Assembly: GCF_005403045.1 (NCBI RefSeq)
Contig: NZ_BJCL01000005.1
Location: 1-64,000 of the forward strand
From: Pseudaquabacterium pictum
Lineage (GTDB): Bacteria > Pseudomonadota > Gammaproteobacteria > Burkholderiales > Burkholderiaceae_C
Direction of reading: 5' to 3'
DNA: 64,000 bases
Shown here in pieces: positions 48,663-56,045 of this stretch. Position 1 is the first letter of the stretch, and each line of letters starts with the position of its first letter. Made by a program: the position numbers and the translations under genes. The notes under the pieces are model-generated. The model was not told the origin of the DNA. It worked only from the letters and a program-made list of their open reading frames with translations, and made no database searches.

Positions 48663-49295
48663 ATGACAGTGCACGTGATGCTGGTGGACGACCACGCCGT
48701 GGTGCGTGCCGGCTACCGCCGCCTGCTGGAGCTGGAGCCCGATTGCGTGGTCAGCGCCGAGTGCGGCGACGGCGATGCCGCCTATGCCCTGCTGCAGCAG
48801 CGCCAACCGCCGCCGGTGGACGTGATCGTGCTCGACCTGTCGATGCCCGGGCGCAGCGGCTTCGACCTGCTGCGCCGCATCGCACTGCGCTGGCCCACGC
48901 TGCGCCGGCTGGTCTTCAGCATGCACGACAGCCCGGCCATGGTGGCCCAGGCCCTGGCCGCCGGGGCGGATGGCTTCGTCACCAAGAGCAGCCCGCCCGA
49001 GGTGCTGGTGGCCGCGCTGCGCCGCGTGGCCGCGGGCGAGCAGCGGGTGCTGTCGCCCGACATCGCCGACGCACCCGCCCAGCCGGCGGCGCAGGCGCCG
49101 CACCTGGCCCTGTCACCGCGCGAGTTCCAGGTGCTGCAGGGCCTGCTGGCCGGTGACGCGCTGGACGTGATCGCCGAACGCCTGCACCTGAGCGCCAAGA
49201 CGGTGTCGAACCACCAGACGCTGATCCGGCAGAAGCTGGGCGTGGGCAATGCGGTGGAACTGCTGCGCTATGCGCAGCTGCACCGCTTGTTCTAG
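48663..49295 (+). CDS. NarL/LuxR-type response regulator
   Basis: A 210-residue response regulator with receiver acidic pair D9-D10, phospho-acceptor D58 in VLDLSMPG and the lysine in FVTKSSPP. The C-terminal LuxR HTH includes LSPREFQVLQGLLAGDALD and LHLSAKTVSNHQTLIRQKL. It is the probable partner of the HisKA_3 kinase at 44743, despite the intervening minus-strand receptor gene. Start ATG 48663 has GGGG upstream; longer in-frame extension covers the divergent promoter and is not supported. Confidence 0.92.
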   Translation: MTVHVMLVDDHAVVRAGYRRLLELEPDCVVSAECGDGDAAYALLQQRQPPPVDVIVLDLSMPGRSGFDLLRRIALRWPTLRRLVFSMHDSPAMVAQALAAGADGFVTKSSPPEVLVAALRRVAAGEQRVLSPDIADAPAQPAAQAPHLALSPREFQVLQGLLAGDALDVIAERLHLSAKTVSNHQTLIRQKLGVGNAVELLRYAQLHRLF

Positions 49296-49495
49296 CGGCG
49301 CGCGGCCCGCGGCTTCGCGGCCAGACAAGCGGCACTTCCTGTGCGGGCCAGTCGGTTGGCGCGCGGTCACCTAAGGTCACGGCACGGGTTCCGGGCTGCG
49401 CTGTGCAGCCTGGCGCGCGCGGAGTCGGCGCATCGATCCCGATGCCCGGTCCCAGGCAACCACATGACGCTCGCAGGAGCATGGAGACGCACGCA

Positions 49496-49966
49496 ATGGC
49501 CAAGCTGAAAGCGCAAGAGGAATATGTTCAGATCGACGACATGCCGTGGGCGCCGTTCCCGGATGCGTTCTCGAAGGGCGGCATCACCTGGCGGCTGCTC
49601 TATGTCTCGCCCGAGGCCGGCACCTGGACGGCCGTCTTCGCCTGCCCCGCGGGATCCTCGTTCAACGCCCACTTCCACACCGGGCCGGGGGAGTACTTCC
49701 TCTACGAGGGCCGGATGGACGTGCGCGGCGGCAAGGCCGCGGGCGGGGACACGGCGGTGGCGCCTGGCTACGGCTTCGAGTCCTCGGGCGCGCGGCACGA
49801 CAAGACGCAGTTTCCGGTCGACAGCGCCTTCTACATGACCTTCTCCGGCCCGCTGGCCTTCATCAACCCCGATGCGTCGGTGATCGCCAACATCGGATGG
49901 GAAGAGGCGCAGGGCGCCTGGCAGGCCCATGTCGACGCGCACAGCGCTGCCCGCAACGCCGCCTGA
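49496..49966 (+). CDS. Cupin-domain protein
   Basis: A 156-residue single-domain cupin. The metal motif is HFHTGPGEYFLYEGRMDVRGG (shown in pieces: HFH, then E eight residues on, and G at the end). Style resembles the small dioxygenase-like cupins such as 2,4'-dihydroxyacetophenone or acetylacetone-cleaving enzymes: APGYGFESSGARHDKTQFP and FYMTFSGPLAFI. Whether it is a dioxygenase or a ChrR-type sensor cannot be decided. Start ATG 49496 has GGAGA at proper distance; the earlier ATG 49481 is too close to its AGGAG. The 200 bases upstream show only a CCGCG-GCTT-CGCGG hairpin. Confidence 0.82.
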   Translation: MAKLKAQEEYVQIDDMPWAPFPDAFSKGGITWRLLYVSPEAGTWTAVFACPAGSSFNAHFHTGPGEYFLYEGRMDVRGGKAAGGDTAVAPGYGFESSGARHDKTQFPVDSAFYMTFSGPLAFINPDASVIANIGWEEAQGAWQAHVDAHSAARNAA

Positions 49967-50056
49967 TGCCGCTGCCGGCCGCCGCCACCCAACCGCGGGA
50001 CGGCGGCCGCTGCCCAACCCCGGGCCGACCACGGCCCCCAGCACCGCCATGTCCTG

Positions 50057-50452
50057 ATGCCCAAGATCATCCACACCATGGTCCGCGTCCTCGATCTCGC
50101 GCGGTCGATGCGCTTCTACGCCGACCTGCTGGCCCTGCGCGAGGTGCACAGGCTGGACTTTCCGGACTTCGCGCTGGTGTACCTGCGCAACGATGAGAAC
50201 GATGTCGAACTGGAGCTGACGCTGAACAAGGGCCGGGCGGAGCCCTACACCCATGGCACGGGCTATGGCCACATCGCCGCCGTGGTGGACGACGTCAACG
50301 CCGAACGCCATCGCCTGCGGGCACTGGGCCACGCGCCCGGTGACGTCAACGAGTTCAAGCGCGGCGACGAGCTGCTGGCCCGCTACTTCTTCATCCAGGA
50401 TCCGGACGGCTACAAGATCGAGGTGCTGGAGCGCCACGGCCACTATCGCTAG
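50057..50452 (+). CDS. Glyoxalase I family protein (lactoylglutathione lyase-like)
   Basis: A 131-residue vicinal-oxygen-chelate protein resembling glyoxalase I, which isomerises the methylglyoxal-glutathione adduct. All four metal ligand positions are filled: H6 (IIHTMVRV), E in VELELTLN, H in GYGHIAAVV and E in YKIEVLER. The glutathione-binding arginine region (LARSMRFYADLLAL) is conserved. The length is typical of bacterial GloA. It sits 90 bases after the cupin gene and may be co-transcribed. Confidence 0.88.
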   Translation: MPKIIHTMVRVLDLARSMRFYADLLALREVHRLDFPDFALVYLRNDENDVELELTLNKGRAEPYTHGTGYGHIAAVVDDVNAERHRLRALGHAPGDVNEFKRGDELLARYFFIQDPDGYKIEVLERHGHYR

Positions 50453-50557
50453 GCGACCGCTGCCATACTTGGCCGACACCAGGGCCGTCCAAGACAGCGC
50501 GGTGCCAGCGTCGCGGCGCAACAGCGACGGGAACGCACCGCCCAACGGAGACAAGGC

Positions 50558-51535
50558 ATGCATGCTGAACCCCGAGACGATGGCAGCCCCGGCACACGGC
50601 GGTGGTCGACGGCCGACGTGTGCCGGTCCGACACGACCGATGCCTGGCAGTCGGCGCTGAACGACAACTACGGTCACTGGCAGGTGACGCAGTCTGTCGG
50701 CGCGCAGTTCGCCGCCAGCACCCGCAACCGCGACTTCAATGGCGTGCGTGTGGTCGAGTGCGTGTGCGACCCCTGCACCGGCCGCCGCCTGCCGCAGTTC
50801 ATCGACCGCGACCCGCAGCCCTACATCGGCGTCCAGATCACCAAGGCCGGCCGCGAGCGGTTCCACCTGGGCGGGGAGGACATCAGCCTGGGTGCCGGCG
50901 ATCTGGTGATCTGGACCAGCACGCAGGCCGCCGAGTTCACGGTCATGGAGCGGCTGCACAAGGTGTCGCTGGTGCTGCCCTGGTCCGACATCCAGGAGCG
51001 GCTGCCGCGCGGCACGCGCTTCAACGGCACGGTCATCGACAGCCGCGTGGGCATCGGTGCGGTGCTGTACTCGCATGTGGACAGCCTGGCGCGCCAGCTC
51101 GACCTGTTCACCCAGACCGACCATGCCGCGGTGCGCCGGGCCACGCTGGAGCTGCTGACCGCCGCCATGAGCCACCGGGTGGAAGCACCCCAGCGCGGCC
51201 TGGCGATGCGCTACCTCAAGCAGTTGCAGGACTACATCCTGGCGAACCTGCAGGACGAGCAGCTGTCGCCGACGACCGTGGCCACGGCCAACAACATGTC
51301 GCCGCGCTATGTGCACATGCTGTTCGCGCAGATCGGGGTGAGCGCGTCGTCGTGGATCCGCCAGCAGCGCCTCGAGCGCTGCCGCGATGACCTGCGCAGC
51401 CGCACCTACCGGGACTGCAGCGTCGCCGAGATCGCCTACACCTGGGGCTTCGCAGACCCGTCGCACTTCACGCGCATCTTCAAGCAGCAGTTCGGTGTCG
51501 GGCCCCGCGCCTACCGCGAGGCCCAGCCGCGCTGA
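50558..51535 (+). CDS. AraC-family transcriptional regulator
   Basis: A 325-residue regulator with an N-terminal AraC_binding_2-type sensor domain (about 60-215) and a C-terminal double HTH (about 225-325): LSPTTVATANNMSPRYVHML and CSVAEIAYTWGFADPSHFTRIFKQQFG. The start gives MHAEPRDD; it lies 105 bases after the glyoxalase gene. Family members such as FeaR activate genes for aromatic amine or alcohol use. It ends exactly where the convergent SnoaL-like gene ends, and its target is unknown. Confidence 0.92.
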   Translation: MHAEPRDDGSPGTRRWSTADVCRSDTTDAWQSALNDNYGHWQVTQSVGAQFAASTRNRDFNGVRVVECVCDPCTGRRLPQFIDRDPQPYIGVQITKAGRERFHLGGEDISLGAGDLVIWTSTQAAEFTVMERLHKVSLVLPWSDIQERLPRGTRFNGTVIDSRVGIGAVLYSHVDSLARQLDLFTQTDHAAVRRATLELLTAAMSHRVEAPQRGLAMRYLKQLQDYILANLQDEQLSPTTVATANNMSPRYVHMLFAQIGVSASSWIRQQRLERCRDDLRSRTYRDCSVAEIAYTWGFADPSHFTRIFKQQFGVGPRAYREAQPR

Positions 51536-51988
51536 TCAGCCCGCGGTGAAGGTCTGCACCGCGATCCTGCCCTTGCGGATCACGAAGGTGTCGGTCGCCT
51601 GGTTCACGAAGGGCTTGGCCTCCCACACCAGGTAGGCCACATCGCCGTCGACCGCCTGCGCGCTGATCTTGAAGGCCTCCCAGAACCCCGGCTTCACCGA
51701 CTTCAGGAAGCCATCGAAGAAGCCCCGGATCTCGGTGGTGCCCCGGTACTGCTTGTCGTGCGTCAGGATCACCGACGCCGCCGTGTAGTCCTTCATGATC
51801 TCGTCCAGACCCTTGGCGAAGGCACCCAGATGGTGGTCCAGCACGGCCTTCGTCGACGGTGTCGCCGCCACGGCGGCCGCGGGCGTGCCCAGCAGCGGCA
51901 GCGCAGCCAGCGCCAGCGCGCCTTGCGCGAGCACTTGGCGCCGCGTGTCTTGCAGCGGCAGCGTCGAGGATGGGGTCCTGTCGGTCAT
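51536..51988 (-). CDS. SnoaL/NTF2-like protein with export signal
   Basis: A 150-residue protein with an N-terminal signal (RRQVLAQGALALAALPLLG, residues 16-34; twin arginines suggest Tat) and an NTF2-like alpha+beta fold (about 45-150). It is a clear paralogue of the upstream protein: both contain a KPGFWEAFKI or RPGFWEAFKI block and end in QTFTA. NTF2-like proteins include isomerases, dehydratases and ligand binders, so no function is assigned. The start overlaps the stop of its paralogue by 4 bases. Confidence 0.82.
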   Translation of the reverse strand: MTDRTPSSTLPLQDTRRQVLAQGALALAALPLLGTPAAAVAATPSTKAVLDHHLGAFAKGLDEIMKDYTAASVILTHDKQYRGTTEIRGFFDGFLKSVKPGFWEAFKISAQAVDGDVAYLVWEAKPFVNQATDTFVIRKGRIAVQTFTAG

Positions 51989-52353
51989 GGCTTGTCCTCT
52001 GCCAGTGCGGTGAAGGTCTGGATGTGGATCTTGCCGTCGCGCACCAGCAGCGTGTCGGTCGCCATCGCGATGAAGGGCCTGGCTTCCCAGGCGAGGTAGG
52101 CCACCTCGCCGCGCACCGCCTGGCGCTGGATCTTGAAGGCCTCCCAGAAGCCCGGGCGGATGCTCTTCAGGAACTCTTCGAAGAAGCTGCGGATGCCGGC
52201 CAGGCCGGTGATCGTGCCGCTCTGCAGGACGATGCTCGACTGCTCGGTGTAGTCGGCCACCAGCGCATCGAGACCGAGCGCAAAGGCGTCCAGATGGCTC
52301 TCCAACACTTCTTGCGTGCTGCGCACGCGGGATGGTTCCGGGACTGCTGGCAT
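51985..52353 (-). CDS. SnoaL/NTF2-like protein, cytoplasmic paralogue
   Basis: A 122-residue NTF2-like protein without signal sequence. Start chosen at ATG 52353 (MPAVPEPS); the open frame continues upstream without support. Shared blocks with the next gene are IRSFFEEFLKS / IRGFFDGFLKS, PGFWEAFKI, VAYLAWEA / VAYLVWEA, and ATDTLLVRDGKI / ATDTFVIRKGRI. This shows a local gene duplication in which the downstream copy gained, or this one lost, an export signal. Function unknown. Confidence 0.82.
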   Translation of the reverse strand: MPAVPEPSRVRSTQEVLESHLDAFALGLDALVADYTEQSSIVLQSGTITGLAGIRSFFEEFLKSIRPGFWEAFKIQRQAVRGEVAYLAWEARPFIAMATDTLLVRDGKIHIQTFTALAEDKP

Positions 52354-52480
52354 GCTGAGGTTCCTTGTCGTCGGCGCCCCCGCGGGGCCGGTGCGACGCA
52401 CGATACGCAAGCCCCTGGCGGCACACTGCCGCGCCAGCGAAACCCGGCTTGACCAGCAGCGCAGGCCGCCGGTGCCGGGC

Positions 52481-53467
52481 TCACTCGCCCTTGCTCGCCA
52501 GCCCCAGCCGCTCCACCACCACCCGCTCATGCTCGTACGCCGCACGCAGCGCGCGGCCGTAGTCCTCGGGCGCCAGGTACGCCGGCTCCTGGTCATAACG
52601 CGCCAGCTCGGCGACAAACGCCGGGTCCTGCATCGCGGCGCGGAAGGCCTGGTGCAGCACCTGCACCACGTCGGCCGGCATGCCCGCCGGGCCGGCCAGG
52701 CCGTAGGGCGACATGGCCACGATGTTGTGGCCCAGTTCCTTCAGCGTGGGCACGGTGGGCCAGCGCTTCGTGCGCTGTTCGCCGAAGGTGACCAGCAGCC
52801 GCAGCGTGCCCGCGTCGACGAACGGCGCAAAGCCGTTGCTGTTGACGCCCACCATCACCTGGCCGGCGGCCACGGCCACCATCTGCTCCGACGTGCCCTT
52901 GTACGGCACGTGGATGTAGCTGAGGCCGCGCTTGCCGAACAGCTCGTCGATCACCACATGCGGCGTGGTGCCGGCGCCGTTGGTGGCGATGGACAGCGCA
53001 TTCGGGTGGGCCTTGGCATGGGCGAACAGGTCGTCCAGCGTCCTGAACGGGCTGGCCGCCGGCACCACGATGCCGAAGGTGACGCCCGAGAGCTGCAGGA
53101 TCGGCGTGGTGTCGCGGATCGGGTCCCACAGCACCTTGCGGGTCCAGGGCGCGCGCAGCACCGTCTGCGGCAGCTGGGCCAGGGTGTAGCCGTCGGGCGC
53201 GGCCTGCTGCAGGATGGGCATGGCCAGCGTGCCGCCGGCGCCGCTGCGGTTCTCGATCAGCACCTTCTGGCCCAGGCGCCGGGCGGCGCCCTCGGCCAGC
53301 ACCCGGAAGGTGAGGTCGGTGGCGCCACCGGCCGGCCAGGGCAGCCACAGCGTGACCGGCCGGGTGGGAAAGCGCTGCGGCGCCTGCGCCAGCGCGGCGC
53401 CCCAGGCGGGGCCGAGGGACAGTGCGCCCAGCAGGCCCATCAGCTGGCGGCGGTGGTTCAGTTCCAT
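52481..53467 (-). CDS. Bug/TctC-type periplasmic substrate-binding protein
   Basis: A 328-residue tripartite-tricarboxylate-transporter-type binding protein, a family greatly expanded in Burkholderiales. The signal peptide spans about residues 1-27 (HRRQLMGLLGALSLGPAWGAALA). Typical blocks are PTRPVTLWLPWPAGGATD, IENRSGAGGT, HPNALSIATNGAGTTPH and PYGLAGPAGMP. No TctA/TctB membrane genes are nearby, which is usual for Bug orphans. Its start overlaps the lipoprotein stop by 10 bases, so it is translationally coupled to the PQQ-associated operon and may bind a product of alcohol oxidation. Confidence 0.92.
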   Translation of the reverse strand: MELNHRRQLMGLLGALSLGPAWGAALAQAPQRFPTRPVTLWLPWPAGGATDLTFRVLAEGAARRLGQKVLIENRSGAGGTLAMPILQQAAPDGYTLAQLPQTVLRAPWTRKVLWDPIRDTTPILQLSGVTFGIVVPAASPFRTLDDLFAHAKAHPNALSIATNGAGTTPHVVIDELFGKRGLSYIHVPYKGTSEQMVAVAAGQVMVGVNSNGFAPFVDAGTLRLLVTFGEQRTKRWPTVPTLKELGHNIVAMSPYGLAGPAGMPADVVQVLHQAFRAAMQDPAFVAELARYDQEPAYLAPEDYGRALRAAYEHERVVVERLGLASKGE

Positions 53468-54225
53468 TCAAGCAACTCCAGTGTCGTCTTGCCGCCGGCC
53501 AGGAAGGTGGAATTGGCCGGCTCGGTGCGTTCCAGCTTCACCAGGCCCACGCCCTTGCAATACCACTCGGTGGTGGTCAGCGGCATGTCCTTGAAGCCCA
53601 CCACCGGATCGGCGAACAGCTTCATCACCGCCGTGCCCTGCACGCGGATGCAATCGCTGAAGCTGCCGGCGCGGGTGGTCAGCTTGTCGCCCAGCGCCTC
53701 GATGCGGTAGGTCATGGGCACCGGCTTGTGGGTGTGGCGGATCTCGGGCGGAAAGTCGGCATTGCGGCGCAGCAGGTAGGTGGTGGTGGGGGCCTGCCAG
53801 CTGGTGCCCACGGCCAGCGGCATCTTCAGCACGAAGCGTGGTGCCTTGTCGGGTTCGGGCGCTTCCTGCAGGTCGGTCTTGCTGGCCACGCGGTAGATGC
53901 CGCTGTCGTCGGCCCGCAGCCAGTAGTCGATGCCGCTGTCGCTGCGGCGGCGCCAGGCGCTGCCGCTCTCGAGCTGGTCGCTGCCCAGGGCGCTCAGCAC
54001 CAGCGGCTCGCGCTCGACGGTGTTGTTCTCCCATTCGGTGACCTGCTCGTACACCCAGCGCTTGCCCGCCTCCAGCGGAAAGTAGGAGGTGCTGGCCGGT
54101 GGGCCGCCGCATCCGGTCAGTGCAAGTGCGGCCAGCCAAGCGGCCGCCGCGGAACCGGCTCTGCCGGGCCGCTGGGGGCGCCCCCCTGGGGGGGAGCGCC
54201 GCAGGCGCTTCGGGGGGGAGCTCAT
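53458..54225 (-). CDS. Predicted lipoprotein of the PQQ-associated operon
   Basis: A 255-residue protein not recognised beyond being a likely lipoprotein: a hydrophobic stretch ends in a lipobox LTGC (cysteine near residue 38). The mature part is beta-rich (YFPLEAGKRWVYEQVTEWEN, DSGIDYWLRADDSGIYRVA, VGTSWQAPTTTYLL). The basic first 25 residues (KRLRRSPPGGRPQRPGR) are encoded inside copy 2 of the dispersed repeat, so the n-region of the signal peptide derives from repeat DNA. It overlaps the upstream gene by 4 bases and the Bug gene by 10. Confidence 0.78.
   Translation of the reverse strand: MSSPPKRLRRSPPGGRPQRPGRAGSAAAAWLAALALTGCGGPPASTSYFPLEAGKRWVYEQVTEWENNTVEREPLVLSALGSDQLESGSAWRRRSDSGIDYWLRADDSGIYRVASKTDLQEAPEPDKAPRFVLKMPLAVGTSWQAPTTTYLLRRNADFPPEIRHTHKPVPMTYRIEALGDKLTTRAGSFSDCIRVQGTAVMKLFADPVVGFKDMPLTTTEWYCKGVGLVKLERTEPANSTFLAGGKTTLELLEWN
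54141..54222 (-). repeat. Dispersed GC-rich repeat, copy 2 (inside a coding region)
   Basis: The reverse strand of this segment matches copy 1 at 23678-23756: the core CCAGCGGCCCGGC, then two differing bases, then AGCCGGTTCCGCGGCG. The hairpin half is a diverged C-run/G-run (CCCCCCCAGGGGGG). This copy overlaps the end of a small membrane-protein gene and supplies the start of the lipoprotein reading frame. Confidence 0.75.
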
Positions 54226-54716
54226 TTTTCCGGTAGCTGCGGTGCGGGCATGTCGCGGATCTTGACGGCCTGCTCATCAGCACCCGGCCGCAGCCAGCCG
54301 ATGCCCTTCTTGCCGGCCTTGGGCTCGGCCGTGCCCATCTGGCTGATGCCCTGGCGGGCCTTCTTCATGCTCTCGTTGAGCAGGGCATGCAGGTCCTTGG
54401 TGTAGGCCAGCTTGTAGGCCCGCGGCTGGGCGATGGGCTTGCCCTTGTCGATGGCGTTGACCCAGATGTACAGCGCGCCGGCGGTCTTGCTGGTGGGCTC
54501 CTCGATCACCACCGCCAGCAGGGCAAAGCGTTCGGGCAGGGCATCGGGCGTGGGCCAGCCCGACAGGTTGTGCACCACGTCGTCGCCCCAGAAGTACAGC
54601 ACGGTGACGCCGGCCACCAGCAGGGCCTTCATCCACGCCGGCCAGCGCGACCACAGCAGCGCCAGGGCGCACAGCAGCACCAGGGCGGAGAACGCAAGGA
54701 TCAGGGCAAGGGACAT
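54222..54716 (-). CDS. Small membrane protein, function unknown
   Basis: A 164-residue protein with two closely spaced membrane segments (about residues 2-22 and 28-44) and a soluble C-terminal domain containing FALLAVVIEEPTSKTAGALYI and YTKDLHALLNESMKKARQG. No family was recognised. It lies between the ExbD-like protein (7 bases upstream) and the lipoprotein (4-base overlap), so it is probably a component of the same envelope complex. Start ATG 54716 begins directly at the first membrane helix; a longer upstream frame overlaps the ExbD-like gene. Confidence 0.75.
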   Translation of the reverse strand: MSLALILAFSALVLLCALALLWSRWPAWMKALLVAGVTVLYFWGDDVVHNLSGWPTPDALPERFALLAVVIEEPTSKTAGALYIWVNAIDKGKPIAQPRAYKLAYTKDLHALLNESMKKARQGISQMGTAEPKAGKKGIGWLRPGADEQAVKIRDMPAPQLPEK

Positions 54717-54723
54717 GGCAGGG

Positions 54724-55329
54724 TCAGATCCGTTCCACGATGGTCTTCGGCAGCGTGTTGATGTTGGTGACGCCGCCATCGGGCAGCAACGTGAAGCGGG
54801 CGGCGGTGGCCTCGTCGCCCTTGCGGGCCACGGTGACCTGGCCGTAGTACACGATCTCGGCGCGCGGGTTCACCTTGACGATGCTCACCGTCACATCCAC
54901 CGGCTTGCCGTCCTTGCTCTCGTAGTAATGGGCGTTGACGGTGTACTCGCCCGGGGCGATGCCGCGCAGCGTCACCACCTCCTGGTTCAGCGGGTTCACC
55001 ACCTGCTTGCCGTTGACCACGATGCTGTCGTTGGCCAGGCCGCGGTCGTCGCGGTCCAGGTGCATCAGGCCAGCCTCGCGGGCGCGGAACCACACCAGGT
55101 TGCCGCCCGGGTCCTGCACCCAGGCATCGATGTCGTTGGGATTCAGGTCGGGCCAGCTCACCGTGATGATGTACTCGGCCTTGGCCGGGATGTCGCCGGC
55201 CTTCAGCGCCTTGGGGTTCATCGCCAGCAGCGCCACGATGAAGCAGAAGACGAACGCGATCAGCATGTTGAACAACATGTCATAGAACGGGTCGACCTCG
55301 GCTTCGCGGGTGCGGCGGCGGCTGCGCAT
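54724..55329 (-). CDS. ExbD/TolR-like membrane protein with YfaP-like periplasmic domain
   Basis: A 201-residue single-pass protein. A basic N-terminus (RSRRRTRE) leads into DPFYDMLFNMLIAFVFCF, the position and pattern of the ExbD/TolR/MotB helix, with acidic residues D13 and D17 at its cytoplasmic edge. Instead of the usual ExbD periplasmic fold, the remainder resembles the YfaP/DUF2135 beta-sandwich: SWPDLNPNDIDAWVQDPGG, HLDRDDRGL and IAPGEYTVNAHYYES. It is 3 bases downstream of an ExbB-like gene, giving a probable ion-driven stator pair. The domain assignment is from pattern reading and should be regarded as tentative. Confidence 0.7.
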   Translation of the reverse strand: MRSRRRTREAEVDPFYDMLFNMLIAFVFCFIVALLAMNPKALKAGDIPAKAEYIITVSWPDLNPNDIDAWVQDPGGNLVWFRAREAGLMHLDRDDRGLANDSIVVNGKQVVNPLNQEVVTLRGIAPGEYTVNAHYYESKDGKPVDVTVSIVKVNPRAEIVYYGQVTVARKGDEATAARFTLLPDGGVTNINTLPKTIVERI

Positions 55330-55332
55330 GGC

Positions 55333-56034
55333 TCAGGGCTTGGGCGTGGCGCCGATGTGCAGGCCGGCGCGCTGGCAGTCGGCGACGAAGGCATCGGCAT
55401 ACCGGTCCAGCCGCGTCAGCTGCAGGCCCAGCAGGATGTTGCCCACCAGGCCGACCATGGTTGTCAGCAGCGCAATCCCCAGACCCTGCGTCAGGCTCTT
55501 CAGCAGGTCCTGGCTCTGGCTGGCGTCAAAGCTCTGGATGTTGCCGATCTGCAGCGCCAGCACCGAGAAACCGATCACCTTGCCCAGCAGCCCCAGCTTG
55601 AGCTGGATGCCGTTGACCCACCAGGCGGTGTGGTGCGGCGCCTGCGCCAGTTCCACCAGCAGGTCCAGCGGTGCGTTGTCGTCCACCGGCCGGGCGCGCA
55701 GGGCGGCCAGGTATTCGGCGGCCCAGCCCTCGCCACTGGTGGATGTGGCAACAGCGTGCAGCAGCCGGCGCTGGCGCTGCAGCTCGCGGCTGCGCGCGCC
55801 GCACCACAGCGTGCTGGCGAAGAACACCACGATGATCACCAGCGTGATGCCGGTGGGGTCGCTGCTCAGCAGCAGCGCCCACACGCCGCGCATGCCCAGC
55901 AGCCAGCTGCCGAACAGCAGCAGCCCGCCCAGGGCCAGCCATTCGAACCAGATCGGTTCGATCTGCAGGCCGTGCGGCCGGTCCGGCGTGCGCGCCGGCA
56001 GCGCGTTGGGGTGGGGGCGGTTGAAGAAGGCCAT
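55333..56034 (-). CDS. MotA/TolQ/ExbB-type proton channel protein
   Basis: A 233-residue inner-membrane protein with two membrane segments near residues 30-50 and 62-78 and the TolQ/ExbB channel core at about 145-205 (LKLGLLGKVIGFSVLALQI, SLTQGLGIALLTTMVGLVGN). The second half, with a conserved small-residue helix pair, is the ion-conducting module. It lies 11 bases after the ABC permease gene and 3 before the ExbD-like gene. No TonB-like gene accompanies it, so the energised partner may be one of the co-encoded periplasmic or lipoprotein components. Confidence 0.85.
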   Translation of the reverse strand: MAFFNRPHPNALPARTPDRPHGLQIEPIWFEWLALGGLLLFGSWLLGMRGVWALLLSSDPTGITLVIIVVFFASTLWCGARSRELQRQRRLLHAVATSTSGEGWAAEYLAALRARPVDDNAPLDLLVELAQAPHHTAWWVNGIQLKLGLLGKVIGFSVLALQIGNIQSFDASQSQDLLKSLTQGLGIALLTTMVGLVGNILLGLQLTRLDRYADAFVADCQRAGLHIGATPKP

Positions 56035-56045
56035 GGTGTGGAAAC

